Source: Burkholderia sp. BCC0322
GTDB taxonomy: Bacteria; Pseudomonadota; Gammaproteobacteria; Burkholderiales; Burkholderiaceae
DNA length: 64,000 bases
Direction of reading: 5' to 3'
Assembly: GCF_902833045.1 (NCBI RefSeq)
Contig: NZ_CADFDU010000002.1
Coordinates: 806,001 to 870,000 of the forward strand
The position numbers and the translations under genes were made by a program. Within the stretch, counting starts at the first letter, position 1. Each line of letters starts with the position of its first letter. This document shows, piece by piece, positions 9,407 through 20,183 of this stretch. Below the pieces are notes generated by a model. The model searched no databases and was not told the origin of the DNA. It saw only the letters and a list, made by a program, of their open reading frames with translations.

Positions 9407-11727
9407 ACATGAATGCGCAGGACGACACGCTCGAATTTACCGGCGGCCTCGTCGCGCGGCTGCCCGAACCCGCCGATTTCGGCATTGCGCTCGCGGAAGG
9501 CTTCGCGCGCCGTATCGGCGATCTCTCTCGCCGCGCCGGCGCGCCGGCTGCGGCCGCCCGCTGGGCGGCGCGCGCCGCGTTCGCGACGAGTCGTGCGACC
9601 GCAGGCGGCCACGTGTGCGTTGCGCTCGGCGCGCTCGCGCAGCGCTATGAAGCACCGCTCGACGAAGTCCGCGCGGCGCTTGCCGCGAGCGGCGTGGTCG
9701 CGTTCGGCACGCTCGCACGCGGCGACGAGCGGCCGCTGATCGTCGACCGCCACGACCACATGTACCTGTCGCGCTATTTCGACTACGAGCGGCGGCTTGC
9801 CGATGCGCTCGTCGCGCAGGCCGGTGTGGCCGCGCCGGACGAAGGTCTCGCGCCCGACCGGTTGCGCGACAGCCTCGCGCGTTACTTCGGGCCGGCAACC
9901 GGCGAAGTCGACTGGCAGCGCGTCGCGGCGATCGTCGCGCTGACGGGCCGCGTGACGATCGTCAGCGGCGGCCCGGGCACGGGCAAGACGACGACCGTCG
10001 TCGGCGTGCTGGCCTGTCTGCTCGACGCGCATCCGCGGCTGCGCGTCGCGCTGGCCGCGCCGACCGGCAAGGCCGCGCAGCGGATGCAGGAAGCGCTGCA
10101 TGCGCGGGCCGGCGACCTGCCGCCCGAACTCGCGGCGCGCCTGCCGGATACGTCGTACACGCTGCATCGGCTGCTGGGCGGCGGTGGGGCGGCCGGGTTC
10201 CGGCATCATCGCGACAATCCGCTGCCATACGACCTGATCGTGGTCGACGAGGCGTCGATGATCGACGTCGCGCTTGCCGCGCATCTGCTCGATGCGCTCG
10301 CGCCGGGTGCACGGCTCGTGCTGCTCGGTGACAAGGACCAACTGGCCGCGGTCGAGGCGGGCGCCGTGTTCGCGGAGTTGAGCGCGCGGCCGGCGTTTAC
10401 CGCTGCCGCGCGCACACGCATCGCGCAGGCGCTCGGCATCGACGAGGCGGCATTCGTCGCGGCGTTGCCGGTGCCGGACGAAGTCGCGACCGCAGCCGTT
10501 CCCGCTGCGCATCCGGTTTCCGCCGCAGCTCGGGCCTCGGCACCGCCATCGGCGCCTGCTGCTGCCGCGACGCGCAAACCGGCACCGCGACGGAAAGTCG
10601 ATGAGCGACAGGCTTCGCTCTTCGACGACGAACCGCAGGATAACGAAGTGTCGACGACCACCGTCGCGCAACCGCCGGCCGCCGCCCCGATGCTGACCGA
10701 AACCGGTGAGGGCGACGAGGCAGGGGACGCACCGGCCTGGATCGAGGTCGGCGAACTCGCGTGGCTCGACGCCGTCGAGCTGCCGCCGTTCGACGCGGGC
10801 GACGTGGCGCTTGCGTCGATACTGCCGGGCGAACCGGCCGCCGTGTCTGCCACGCTCGCTCGGGCACCGGCACCGGCACCGGCACCGGCACCGCTCGCCG
10901 ACTGCGTGGTCTGGCTCGAACGCAATTACCGCTTCGGTCTCGATTCGCCGATCGGGCGGCTGTCGCTCGCGATCCGCAGCGGCGACGTGCAGGCCGCGCT
11001 CGACGCGCTGCCCGCCGACGATTCGGCCGCCGCGTCGTTCCACGACGACGCGGGCGAGTCGCTCGCGTCGTCGACGGTCGAGCGGCTCGCGCGGCGCTTC
11101 GGTGCGTATCTCGACGCGTTGCGCGACACGCTGGCCGCGCCCGTCCCCGATCCGCTGCCGCTGTTCGACGCGCTCAACCGGTTCCGGATTCTGTGCGGGA
11201 CCCGCAGCGGCTTGCGCGGCGCGGAGCACGTCAACGCGCTCGTGGCCGCGCACGTGCGCCACGCGGCGCGCGTGCCGCTCGCGGTTGGCGCGCACTGGTT
11301 CACGGGGCGGCCGATCATGGTGACGCGCAACGACTATGCGCTCGGGCTGTTCAACGGCGATATCGGCATTGCACTGCCCGACGCGCAGGGCGTGCTGCGC
11401 GTCTGGTTCAGGCGAGCGGACGGCACCGCGCGCGCGGTGTCGCCGGCCGCGCTGCCGCCGCACGAAACCGCGTTCGCGCTGACGGTCCACAAATCGCAGG
11501 GTTCTGAATTCGACGAAGCCGCGCTCGTGCTGCCGGCGTCGTTCGGCCGCGTGCTCACGCGCGAACTCGTCTATACGGCCGTCACGCGTGCCCGCACGCG
11601 TGTACAGGTGATCGGGCCGCGGCGCGTGCTGGCGCAGGCGGTAGCAACACGCACGCAGCGCGATTCGGGGCTCGCGGCGCGCGTCGACGAGGCGCTCGCG
11701 CGGCGCCGCATGGAGGCTTCGCGATGA
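9403..11727 (+). CDS. recD: RecBCD enzyme subunit RecD with large internal insertion
   Basis: RecD is the 5'-3' SF1 helicase of RecBCD. The 774-residue product is far longer than E. coli RecD (about 608). Walker [12 protein letters not shown] lies at about residues 188-198, the Walker B-type DEASMID near 280, and [14 protein letters not shown] follows. The C-terminal motifs [20 protein letters not shown] and [18 protein letters not shown] are intact. The extra length is a low-complexity Ala/Pro/Glu-rich segment, about residues 355-505, placed after the GDKDQL motif. It contains the pentapeptide QASLF (residues 403-407) and a run of Ala-Pro repeats encoded by a six-base repeat near 10865-10890. 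Start and stop codons overlap recB and arfB (ATGA), indicating one operon. Confidence 0.96.
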   Translation: MNMNAQDDTLEFTGGLVARLPEPADFGIALAEGFARRIGDLSRRAGAPAAAARWAARAAFATSRATAGGHVCVALGALAQRYEAPLDEVRAALAASGVVAFGTLARGDERPLIVDRHDHMYLSRYFDYERRLADALVAQAGVAAPDEGLAPDRLRDSLARYFGPATGEVDWQRVAAIVALTGRVTIVSGGPGTGKTTTVVGVLACLLDAHPRLRVALAAPTGKAAQRMQEALHARAGDLPPELAARLPDTSYTLHRLLGGGGAAGFRHHRDNPLPYDLIVVDEASMIDVALAAHLLDALAPGARLVLLGDKDQLAAVEAGAVFAELSARPAFTAAARTRIAQALGIDEAAFVAALPVPDEVATAAVPAAHPVSAAARASAPPSAPAAAATRKPAPRRKVDERQASLFDDEPQDNEVSTTTVAQPPAAAPMLTETGEGDEAGDAPAWIEVGELAWLDAVELPPFDAGDVALASILPGEPAAVSATLARAPAPAPAPAPLADCVVWLERNYRFGLDSPIGRLSLAIRSGDVQAALDALPADDSAAASFHDDAGESLASSTVERLARRFGAYLDALRDTLAAPVPDPLPLFDALNRFRILCGTRSGLRGAEHVNALVAAHVRHAARVPLAVGAHWFTGRPIMVTRNDYALGLFNGDIGIALPDAQGVLRVWFRRADGTARAVSPAALPPHETAFALTVHKSQGSEFDEAALVLPASFGRVLTRELVYTAVTRARTRVQVIGPRRVLAQAVATRTQRDSGLAARVDEALARRRMEASR

Positions 11728-12128
11728 TGATCCGCTATACGCTCGATCCAGCCGAAGTCGAATGGACGGCCGTGCGCGCGCAGGGCGCGGGCGGGCAGAA
11801 CGTGAACAAGGTGTCGAGCGCGATCCACCTGCGCTTCGATATCCGCGCGTCGTCGTTGCCGACCGCCATCAAGGAGCGGCTCCTCGCGCTGTCCGACCAG
11901 CGCATCACGCGCGACGGCATCGTCGTGATCAAGTCGCAGGAATATCGCACCCAGGAGAAGAACCGCGAGGCCGCGCTGGCGCGACTCGATGCGTTGATCA
12001 GCGGCGTCGCGTTCACGCCGCGCGCACGGGTCGCCACACGGCCGACGCGCGCGTCGAAGGAGCGGCGGCTCGAGCACAAGTCGCGCCGCAGCGTGGTGAA
12101 GTCGGGGAGAGGGAAGGTGATCGACTGA
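11724..12128 (+). CDS. arfB: Alternative ribosome-rescue factor B (peptidyl-tRNA hydrolase ArfB/YaeJ)
   Basis: ArfB releases the nascent chain from stalled non-stop ribosomes by hydrolysing peptidyl-tRNA. The 134-residue product has the catalytic GGQ in [20 protein letters not shown] (about residues 19-38), then the family block [10 protein letters not shown]...KERLL, and a basic C-terminal tail ([17 protein letters not shown]) that in ArfB enters the empty mRNA channel. The length matches E. coli ArfB (140) and excludes the much larger RF1/RF2. Its start overlaps the recD stop, which suggests co-translation with the recombination genes. The tandem ATGs at 11724 and 11727 are both usable. Confidence 0.95.
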   Translation: MMIRYTLDPAEVEWTAVRAQGAGGQNVNKVSSAIHLRFDIRASSLPTAIKERLLALSDQRITRDGIVVIKSQEYRTQEKNREAALARLDALISGVAFTPRARVATRPTRASKERRLEHKSRRSVVKSGRGKVID

Positions 12129-12185
12129 CGAAAGGAAAGGGGGCGAACCACTGGCGCGCGAGTCGTTTGCCCACCGTCGCGCCGG

Positions 12186-13466
12186 TCAGCGCATCACGGT
12201 CCCGGCGCTGTCGAGCACGAAGTCGACGCAGAACACGACGAGCCGGCTCTGCGCGCGAATCGCGACGGCGGCCGTATAGCAGTCGCGACCTTCCGTCAGC
12301 GAGAAGTGCGGGCCCATCAGCGCGACGCGGCCGGGTGCGGCGATCGCGCGCTGGAAATACGGGCGCCGCGACCAGTTGCTGTGGGTTTCCGGGAACAGCG
12401 GTGCGAGGCGGGCGACGCCCGCCTGGCCGTCGTCGGCGCGCGCGCCGATCGACGGCAGGAACTGCTCGCCGGTTTCGTCGGTGACGAACACGCGGCGCGC
12501 GGCCGGCACCGCGAACACGCGCTGCGCAGCGTCCTGCAGGTTGCCGCTCGCGGAAAACGCGGCCGCGCCGGTCAGCACGAGCCGCTCGATCGCGTCGAAG
12601 CCCGGCTGCTCGGCGATGACCGGTGCGTGCCGGCGGGCAATGAAGCGCTGCCACGCGGCGTCGAGCATCGCGGGTGCTGCTGCGCTCGCGTGTGCGATCG
12701 ATGCATCGGGCTGGCCGAACTGGAAACCCTGCACGAAATCGATATCGGCTTCCATCAGCGCCTGCAGCGAGTCGTCGCTCTCGACCCCCTCGGCGAGCAC
12801 CATCGCACCGGCCTGATGCAGCATCGACACGAGGTGATGCATGATGCGGCGATCTTCGGCCGAACTGGTCGAACGTTCGACGAGCGAGCGATCGAGCTTG
12901 ACGATGTCGGGTCGCGCGCGCCACACGCGGTCGAAATTCGAGAATCCCGTGCCGAAATCGTCGATCGCGATCAGGAAGTCGCGATGCTGGATCATGTCGA
13001 TCGTGCGGGCGAGCGCGGCTTCGTCGCGCGCGGGCTGTTCGACGACTTCCAGCACGATGCGGTTCGGCGGCAGCGAGAAATGCCGGCACAGCGCCTCGAC
13101 GAATTCGCGCTGCACGAGGCCCGAGTCGAGCACGCGCGGCGTGACGTTCAGGAACAGCCAGCCGTCGCCGATGCCCTGCGCGACGAAGTTGGCCGTGTGC
13201 AGGCAGCGCGCGAGCCGGTCGAGCAGCAGCGCATCGGCGTCGGCGCGCGTCTTGTCGAACAGTGCAGCGGGGGAGATCAGCGCGCCGTTCGAATCGACGA
13301 CGCGCAGCAGCGCCTCGTAACCGACGACCCGCTTGTGCGTGATCGACAGCACGGGCTGGAACACGCTGCGCAATGTCGTGGTGCGATAGGTGGCGATCCA
13401 GCCGCCGGGCGTCGGCGTGAGCCGTTCGAGCAGGGAGTCGAGCGAGAGGTCGCGGGCGGGCTTCAT
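12186..13466 (-). CDS. EAL-domain c-di-GMP phosphodiesterase-like protein with YkuI-type C-terminal domain
   Basis: EAL domains hydrolyse cyclic di-GMP to pGpG. In this 426-residue product (ATG at 13466, MKPARDLS) the domain occupies roughly residues 25-265 and keeps the expected catalytic and metal positions: YEALLRV, FLNVTP, ILEVVEQ, AIDDFGTGFSNF, VKLDRSLV, LAEGVES and GFQFGQP. It is therefore likely to be catalytically competent. The C-terminal 150 residues (VFVTDETGEQFLP ... NWSRRPYFQRAI ... VVFCVDFVLD) resemble the PAS/Cache-like domain found after EAL in Bacillus YkuI. No transmembrane segment or GGDEF domain is visible. An upstream in-frame ATG at 13529 is possible; neither start has a strong ribosome-binding site. 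It is convergent with arfB. Confidence 0.88.
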   Translation of the reverse strand: MKPARDLSLDSLLERLTPTPGGWIATYRTTTLRSVFQPVLSITHKRVVGYEALLRVVDSNGALISPAALFDKTRADADALLLDRLARCLHTANFVAQGIGDGWLFLNVTPRVLDSGLVQREFVEALCRHFSLPPNRIVLEVVEQPARDEAALARTIDMIQHRDFLIAIDDFGTGFSNFDRVWRARPDIVKLDRSLVERSTSSAEDRRIMHHLVSMLHQAGAMVLAEGVESDDSLQALMEADIDFVQGFQFGQPDASIAHASAAAPAMLDAAWQRFIARRHAPVIAEQPGFDAIERLVLTGAAAFSASGNLQDAAQRVFAVPAARRVFVTDETGEQFLPSIGARADDGQAGVARLAPLFPETHSNWSRRPYFQRAIAAPGRVALMGPHFSLTEGRDCYTAAVAIRAQSRLVVFCVDFVLDSAGTVMR

Positions 13467-13916
13467 GTCAACGGTGCCCGGGGTCGAGTGGCGGAGCGGC
13501 AGCGCGTCGCCACGCTGAAGCAGTCGCATGCGCCGGCGGACGCGAAAGGACGTGGGTCATCGAGACCGCCTTCTGCGGGTAAGTGTTCGAAGTGTAACGG
13601 GAACGGGGCCGCTCGCGTATCAGGGAAACTCCACACGCACGCGGGAATGCAGCTGCGGCCCGTGCCGCGCGCCGGCGCGCCGCGAGGCGGAGGGGGCCGC
13701 CGCCGCACATGACAATCCGGCGGCATGCCATGGCGTGCGCGGCGAAGCGGGAAATCCCGGCGGCCGGCACGGTGGCGGGTGAATGTCGCCGTCAGAGGAA
13801 TGCCGGCCGCGCGGCAGCGCCATCCGCGGCGCCGCGGCGGACAGTTGGCGCCCGCCCGGCCGTCAGGCATCACGGCCCGGCCGATGGCGGGGCGGCGCGT
13901 GCGCCCGAATGAAGCG
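13467..13916. other. Intergenic region between EamA gene 3' end and EAL gene 5' end
   Basis: About 450 bases of GC-rich DNA. I see no convincing gene, terminator or operator here. It must contain the promoter of the EAL gene. Small ORFs that cross it overlap one another in several frames and carry no recognisable motif. Confidence 0.5.
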
Positions 13917-14843
13917 TCAGGTCGCTTCGCCGCTGCGCGGCCGGATCCCGGGAATCCGCTTGATCACGCCGGTCGCGAGCGCGGTGCCGACGAGCACGAT
14001 CGCGCAGCCTTCGATCATCACGACCGTCACGTGTTCGCCGAGGAACAGCGCGCCCCACAGCAGGCCGAACACGGGGATCACGAACGTCACGGTGATCGCG
14101 CGGGCCGGGCCGATGTGCGCGATCAGGTAGAAATAGATGAAATACGCGATGCCGGTGCAGGCGACACCGAGGGCGAGCACCGAGCCCCATGCGTGCGCGC
14201 CGACCGGCGCGGCCGGCCAGGTGGCGATCGCGAACGGCAGCAGCAGGAGGGTCGAGCCGATCATGCTGCCGGTCGCGTTGACGAGCGGATCGACGCCGGT
14301 CAACTTGCGCTTCGTGTAATTGGCCGCGATGCCGTACAGCAGTGTCGCGCCGAGGGCGGCTGCGGCGGCGAGCGCGGTCGCCGCGGCGCCCGTTTCGCCG
14401 TGCGCATTCGCGATCTGGTTCCACACGAGCGTGAGCACGCCGGCGAAACCGATGACGAGGCCGAGCGCGCGCGGCCGCGACAGCTTGTCCTTCAGCCACA
14501 GGTAGGCCACGAGCGCGCCCCAGAGCGGCGTCGTCGCGTTGATCACCGATGTCACGCCAGCCGACAGCGTCAGTTCGGCGAATGCGAACAGGCAGAACGG
14601 AATGCCCGAGTTCAGCGCGCCGACGACGAACAACGGCCACGCATGACGGCGCAGCCGGGCGCCGAGATCGGCAGGTTTGAAGCGCGTGAGCGCGAAGCCC
14701 GCGAGAAACAGCGCGCCGATGCCCACCCGCAACGCCATCAGCGGCGCGACGCCGAGATCGACGACGCCGATCCGGATAAACAGGAACGACGCACCCCACA
14801 GGGCAGCGAGCACGGTCAGCAGAAGGGCGTTCTTGGGGGACAT
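13917..14843 (-). CDS. EamA/DMT-superfamily transporter
   Basis: The 308-residue membrane protein has ten hydrophobic segments arranged as two EamA repeats. The first runs from LLLTVLAALWGASFLFIRIG (residues 7-26) to about 145, and the second begins near ALGATLLYGIAANY. It has the DMT features WGASFLFIRIG at the N-terminus and TPLWGALVAYLWLKDKLSR before the repeat junction. Family members export metabolites or drugs; nothing in the sequence or neighbourhood sets the substrate. It is a single gene transcribed toward the EAL gene. Confidence 0.9.
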   Translation of the reverse strand: MSPKNALLLTVLAALWGASFLFIRIGVVDLGVAPLMALRVGIGALFLAGFALTRFKPADLGARLRRHAWPLFVVGALNSGIPFCLFAFAELTLSAGVTSVINATTPLWGALVAYLWLKDKLSRPRALGLVIGFAGVLTLVWNQIANAHGETGAAATALAAAAALGATLLYGIAANYTKRKLTGVDPLVNATGSMIGSTLLLLPFAIATWPAAPVGAHAWGSVLALGVACTGIAYFIYFYLIAHIGPARAITVTFVIPVFGLLWGALFLGEHVTVVMIEGCAIVLVGTALATGVIKRIPGIRPRSGEAT

Positions 14844-14997
14844 CGATCGTGAAGGGCAGGGATGGGATGCGGAGAATCTTACACCCCGTTACCACGCCGT
14901 CGTTTCACGTTTCGATGAAACGGCAAGAAACGGTAAAAAAACGGGAGTATCGCCGTTGGCCGGCGCGGGGCGGCCGCCTGCCGGCGGTCGTGCCCGA

Positions 14998-15246
14998 TCA
15001 GTGATGGCGCCAGCCGCCGCGTCCGCCGAAGCCGAAATTGAGCGAGAGCGCCGGTCCCCAATAGCCGCCCCATGCGGGTGCATAGGCAGGCGCCGGATAG
15101 TAATAGGCGGGGCCCGGATCGACATAGACGGGGGCCGGCTGCACCGGCGCAGCCGTGTAGTAGCCGCCAGGATAATAGCCGTACGGGTAGTAGCAGCCGG
15201 CGAGCGTCGCGCAGGCGAGCGCCGTGGCGACGAGGGTCCTGTTCAT
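14998..15246 (-). CDS. Small Tyr/Pro/Gly-rich lipoprotein
   Basis: The 82-residue product begins MNRTLVATALACATLAGC. That is a short signal sequence ending in a lipobox (LAGC), which predicts lipid attachment at Cys18. The mature part is almost entirely Tyr, Pro, Gly and Ala, with YYPYGYYPGGYY-like repeats, and ends GFGGRGGWRHH. GGAGAG lies seven bases before the ATG and supports this start. Such YXPG-rich lipoproteins are common in Burkholderia and have no assigned function. It may share a transcript with the glycine-zipper gene downstream only if about 190 bp is bridged without a terminator; both lie on the minus strand but not in that order, since this gene is upstream of none. Confidence 0.75.
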   Translation of the reverse strand: MNRTLVATALACATLAGCYYPYGYYPGGYYTAAPVQPAPVYVDPGPAYYYPAPAYAPAWGGYWGPALSLNFGFGGRGGWRHH

Positions 15247-15437
15247 GATGTCTCTCCGGCGGAGCCGGCAATCGGCAGATGCTTAAGCTTAGGCCGCGCG
15301 CCGATGACACGGTGTGCAAAACGGTAACGGATCATTTCCGCGCAGGCGGCCCGCTACGTTGCGGCGCCGCATGCGAAAACGGCGCTTCCGCACCGCGAAA
15401 ACGCCGTCTGGCTGACTGTTACGGCGCGCTGCGCCGC

Positions 15438-15650
15438 TTACTTGCCGACCTGGTTACCGATGATGCCGCCGGCCGCTGCGCCGCCCAGCGTCGACAGCGC
15501 GCTGCCGCCGATCGCCGCGCCGGCGACGCCGCCGACACCCGCACCGATTGCCGTGTCGCGCTGGCGTCTCGTCATCGAGTCACAGGCCGACAGGCTGGCC
15601 ACGGTCGCGACGAGCAGCGCGCATACCCCAATACGCCGTATCGAATTCAT
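15438..15650 (-). CDS. Glycine-zipper 2TM lipoprotein (OsmB/SlyB-like)
   Basis: The 70-residue product has a signal sequence ending in the lipobox LSAC (Cys23). A charged stretch (DSMTRRQRDT) follows, then a glycine zipper with the period GAGVGGVAGAAIGG and LGGAAAGGIIGNQVG, which is the membrane-embedded hairpin of outer-membrane OsmB/SlyB-type lipoproteins. AAGGA lies eight bases before the ATG at 15650 and supports that start over the longer open frame. Family members are linked to osmotic and envelope stress. The exact role here cannot be told from the sequence. Confidence 0.85.
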   Translation of the reverse strand: MNSIRRIGVCALLVATVASLSACDSMTRRQRDTAIGAGVGGVAGAAIGGSALSTLGGAAAGGIIGNQVGK

Positions 15651-15824
15651 GATCGTTGTCCTTGCGGTTGTGAACGGAGGACACGCGACCGACCGGCGGC
15701 CGCGCATGAACCCAATCTACGCGCCGTCCCCCGCCGCTGCTGTAAGGACTTGTTAAGGCTCGCGCGGTTTCGTAATGAATTGTTTCCTGTGGTTTGCCGT
15801 GCGCCGGCAGGCACGCGACATGCG

Positions 15825-15852
15825 CAAAAAAGCCCGCTCGAAAGCGGGCTTC
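15825..15852 (-). terminator. Rho-independent terminator of thiC
   Basis: On the minus strand AGCCCGCT pairs with AGCGGGCT across a four-base loop and is followed by six Ts. It lies about 60 bases after the thiC stop, in the correct orientation for that gene. Confidence 0.85.
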
Positions 15853-15910
15853 GTGCATGGCGAGGTGATCCGGCGGGGGAGCGCCGGACCGCGCATGCGC
15901 GTACTGGCGG

Positions 15911-18077
<2,167 letters not shown>

Positions 18078-18288
18078 TAGCAGCGCACAAGATACACTGG
18101 CTTGGCGGCGGTTTCAACCGGGAGAGGATCGGCTAGCCCGGCGCGGCCGCAGCATGGCGGGCGTTGCGATGGCCCGTCGAAATGACAGCGCGCGTCGCCG
18201 CCGCATGGCCCTGCGGCTCGGCCGGCAGTGGTGAAGCGGTGCAACATGACGCGCTTTCGCGCAACTTAAAAAAAATTTTCGCAGCGGC

Positions 18289-18316
18289 TGTCATTTCCCG
18301 CGACGTCGTCCGTCTA
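18289..18316 (+). promoter_or_regulatory. Possible ECF-sigma promoter of the Met-rich peptide gene
   Basis: TGTCAT (18289-18294) and CGTCTA (18311-18316) are separated by 16 bases, the spacing and CGTC-type -10 typical of extracytoplasmic-function sigma promoters. Transcription would start near 18322 and give a leader of about 30 bases with GGAGAG just before the ATG. No other good -10/-35 pair is obvious here. The call rests on pattern and position only. Confidence 0.45.
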
Positions 18317-18351
18317 TTCGGCTCCTTAAACCCATGTTGTGGAGAGATGTC

Positions 18352-18627
18352 ATGAAAAAAGTACTGATTGCCGCTTGCGTCGCCGCTTTCGCCACGATCG
18401 CCACGGGCGCGTATGCCCAGAACGACGCGATGTCGCAGCCCGGCTCGTCGATGTCGAAGGACGCGATGGGCCACGACGCGATGGCCAAGGATGCAATGGG
18501 CCATGATGCGATGAAGAAGGACGGCATGAAGAAGCATGCGATGAAGAAAGACGCGATGAAGAAGGACGCGATGTCGCACGACGAGATGGGCAAGTCGTCG
18601 GGCGACAAGATGGCGCCGTCGAACTGA
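18352..18627 (+). CDS. Periplasmic Met-rich pentapeptide MXKDX repeat protein (MrpX-like)
   Basis: The 91-residue product has a clear signal peptide (cleavage after ATGAYA, residue 22). The 69-residue mature part consists of about nine degenerate pentapeptides such as MKKDA, MGHDA and MAKDA. Twelve of the 69 residues are Met, with many Lys, Asp and some His. This is the pentapeptide MXKDX family. Met-rich periplasmic peptides encoded beside YedY/YedZ-like genes (MrpX in Azospira suillum) act as sacrificial methionine scavengers of hypochlorite. The next two genes here are that kind of pair, so the same role is inferred. GGAGAG precedes the ATG at 18352; the in-frame start at 18334 lacks a signal-peptide-like beginning. 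Confidence 0.85.
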   Translation: MKKVLIAACVAAFATIATGAYAQNDAMSQPGSSMSKDAMGHDAMAKDAMGHDAMKKDGMKKHAMKKDAMKKDAMSHDEMGKSSGDKMAPSN

Positions 18628-18714
18628 CGGAGGCAGGCGCGGCGCGGCCGGCGCGTGCGTCGCACGGCGGCCGCCCGCATTGCGCTTCGTCGACCCATTC
18701 CGGGAGACTTCATC

Positions 18715-19347
18715 ATGCAAACCGTTCCTGCCACCGGGCGCGCGGCCGCCACGCCGCCCGCGCGCCCGATCCATCCGCTGTGGGTGCGCGCGAGCCACTG
18801 GCTCAACGCGCTCGCGGCGATCCTGATGGTGCTGTCCGGCTGGCGCATCTACGACGCGTCGCCGATCTATCCGCCGTTCGTGTTTCCGCATGGCATCACG
18901 CTGGGCGGCTGGCTCGGCGGCGCGCTGCAATGGCATTTCGCGGCGATGTGGCTGCTGGTCGGCAACGGGCTGTTCTACCTCGCGATGTCGATCGCGACGG
19001 GGCGCCTCGCGCGCAAGATGCTGCCCGTCACGCCGGCGTCGATCTGGCGCGACATCCGTGCCGCGCTGGGCGGGCGGCTGTCGCACGCCGACCTGAGCGT
19101 CTACAACGCGGTGCAGCGTGCCGCCTACCTGACCGCGATCGTCGATCTCGTCGTGCTGGTGCTGTCGGGGCTCACGATCTGGAAATCCGTGCAATTTCCG
19201 CTGCTGCGCGAATTGTTCGGCGGCTATGACAACGCGCGTGTCGTGCACTTCTGGGCGATGTCGCTGCTTGTCGCATTCATTGTCGTTCACGTCGCGATGG
19301 CGCTGCTGGTGCCGCGCTCGCTGCTCGCGATGCTGCGTGGGCGCTGA
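18715..19347 (+). CDS. Cytochrome b561-like membrane protein (YedZ1-type electron donor)
   Basis: The 210-residue membrane protein has four main hydrophobic segments, with His residues placed for two b hemes: HPLWVRASHWLNALAA, QWHFAAMWLLVGNG and VVHFWAMSLLVAFIVVHVAM. This matches the cytochrome b561/Ni-hydrogenase b-subunit family, which moves quinol electrons to periplasmic partners. CGGGAG lies eight bases before the ATG. It directly precedes the molybdopterin enzyme gene (29 bp gap), so it is the likely electron source for that enzyme, as YedZ1 is for YedY1. Confidence 0.88.
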   Translation: MQTVPATGRAAATPPARPIHPLWVRASHWLNALAAILMVLSGWRIYDASPIYPPFVFPHGITLGGWLGGALQWHFAAMWLLVGNGLFYLAMSIATGRLARKMLPVTPASIWRDIRAALGGRLSHADLSVYNAVQRAAYLTAIVDLVVLVLSGLTIWKSVQFPLLRELFGGYDNARVVHFWAMSLLVAFIVVHVAMALLVPRSLLAMLRGR

Positions 19348-19376
19348 CCCGTCAACTACGGGTGAAGGAAATCATC

Positions 19377-20165
19377 ATGTCGGAATCCGAATACACGCGC
19401 GACGATTCGCGCTGGACGCTCGACCGGAAGTCGCTCGAACTCGACGTGCGCCGCGAGCTCGAGATGCCGTCGCGGCGGCTGTTCAACCGGCGCGTGCTGA
19501 CGCTCGGCGGCCTGACGATGCTGACCGGCTGCACGCTGCAGGACGATGCGTCGGTCAACACGTTCCTCGAGAAGGTGTCGCGCATGAACGACCGCGTGCA
19601 GGCGTGGCTGTTCAATGGCGAGCGGCTCGCGCCGACCTACACCGAAGCCGACATCACGCGACCGTTCCCGTTCAACGCGTACTACGGGATCGACGACGTG
19701 CCGCACGTCGATGCGTCGACGTATCGACTCGTGCTGTCCGGCCGCGTGACGGGCAAGCGCGTGTGGACGCTCGACGAACTGTATGCGCTGCCGCACGCGG
19801 AACAGATCACGCGGCACATCTGCGTGGAAGGGTGGAGCGCGATCGGCCGCTGGGGCGGCACGCCGTTCGGCGCGTTTCTCGCACGCGCCGGCGCCGATAC
19901 GCACGCGAAGTACGTCGGCTTCAAGTGCGCGGACGATTACTACGAGAGCATCGACATGCCGACCGCGCTGCATCCGCAGACGCTGCTCGCGTTCGACTAC
20001 GACGGCCAGCGGTTGCCGCCGGAATTCGGCTTCCCGATGAAGCTCAGGATGCCGACCAAGCTCGGTTACAAGAACCCGAAGCACATCATGGAGATCTTCG
20101 TGACCGATACGTTTCCGGGCGGCTACTGGGTCGACCAGGGGTACAACTGGTTCGGCGGGTCGTAG
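19377..20165 (+). CDS. Tat-exported molybdopterin-dependent oxidoreductase (SUOX/MsrP-like, putative YedY1-type)
   Basis: The 262-residue protein belongs to the sulfite-oxidase-fold molybdenum enzymes. The single conserved Cys that ligates Mo is in ITRHICVEGWSAIGRWGG (about residues 142-159), followed by FKCADDYYESIDM and FPMKLRMPTKLGYKNPK. The N-terminus carries a twin-arginine-like motif SRRLFNRR, then a hydrophobic stretch ending in LTGC, so it is probably a Tat substrate and possibly a lipoprotein. AAGGAA before the ATG at 19377 fixes the start. With the b-type cytochrome upstream it forms a periplasmic reductase pair. Reduction of methionine sulfoxide on the neighbouring Met-rich peptide is inferred, not shown. 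Confidence 0.88.
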   Translation: MSESEYTRDDSRWTLDRKSLELDVRRELEMPSRRLFNRRVLTLGGLTMLTGCTLQDDASVNTFLEKVSRMNDRVQAWLFNGERLAPTYTEADITRPFPFNAYYGIDDVPHVDASTYRLVLSGRVTGKRVWTLDELYALPHAEQITRHICVEGWSAIGRWGGTPFGAFLARAGADTHAKYVGFKCADDYYESIDMPTALHPQTLLAFDYDGQRLPPEFGFPMKLRMPTKLGYKNPKHIMEIFVTDTFPGGYWVDQGYNWFGGS

Positions 20166-20183
20166 GCGGCGCTGCGCCGCGCG

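Noticed and set aside
2301-11490. Very long minus-strand frames opposite recC, recB and recD
   Set aside because: They are extremely Arg-rich, lack motifs and mirror the codon structure of the plus-strand genes with full family motifs.
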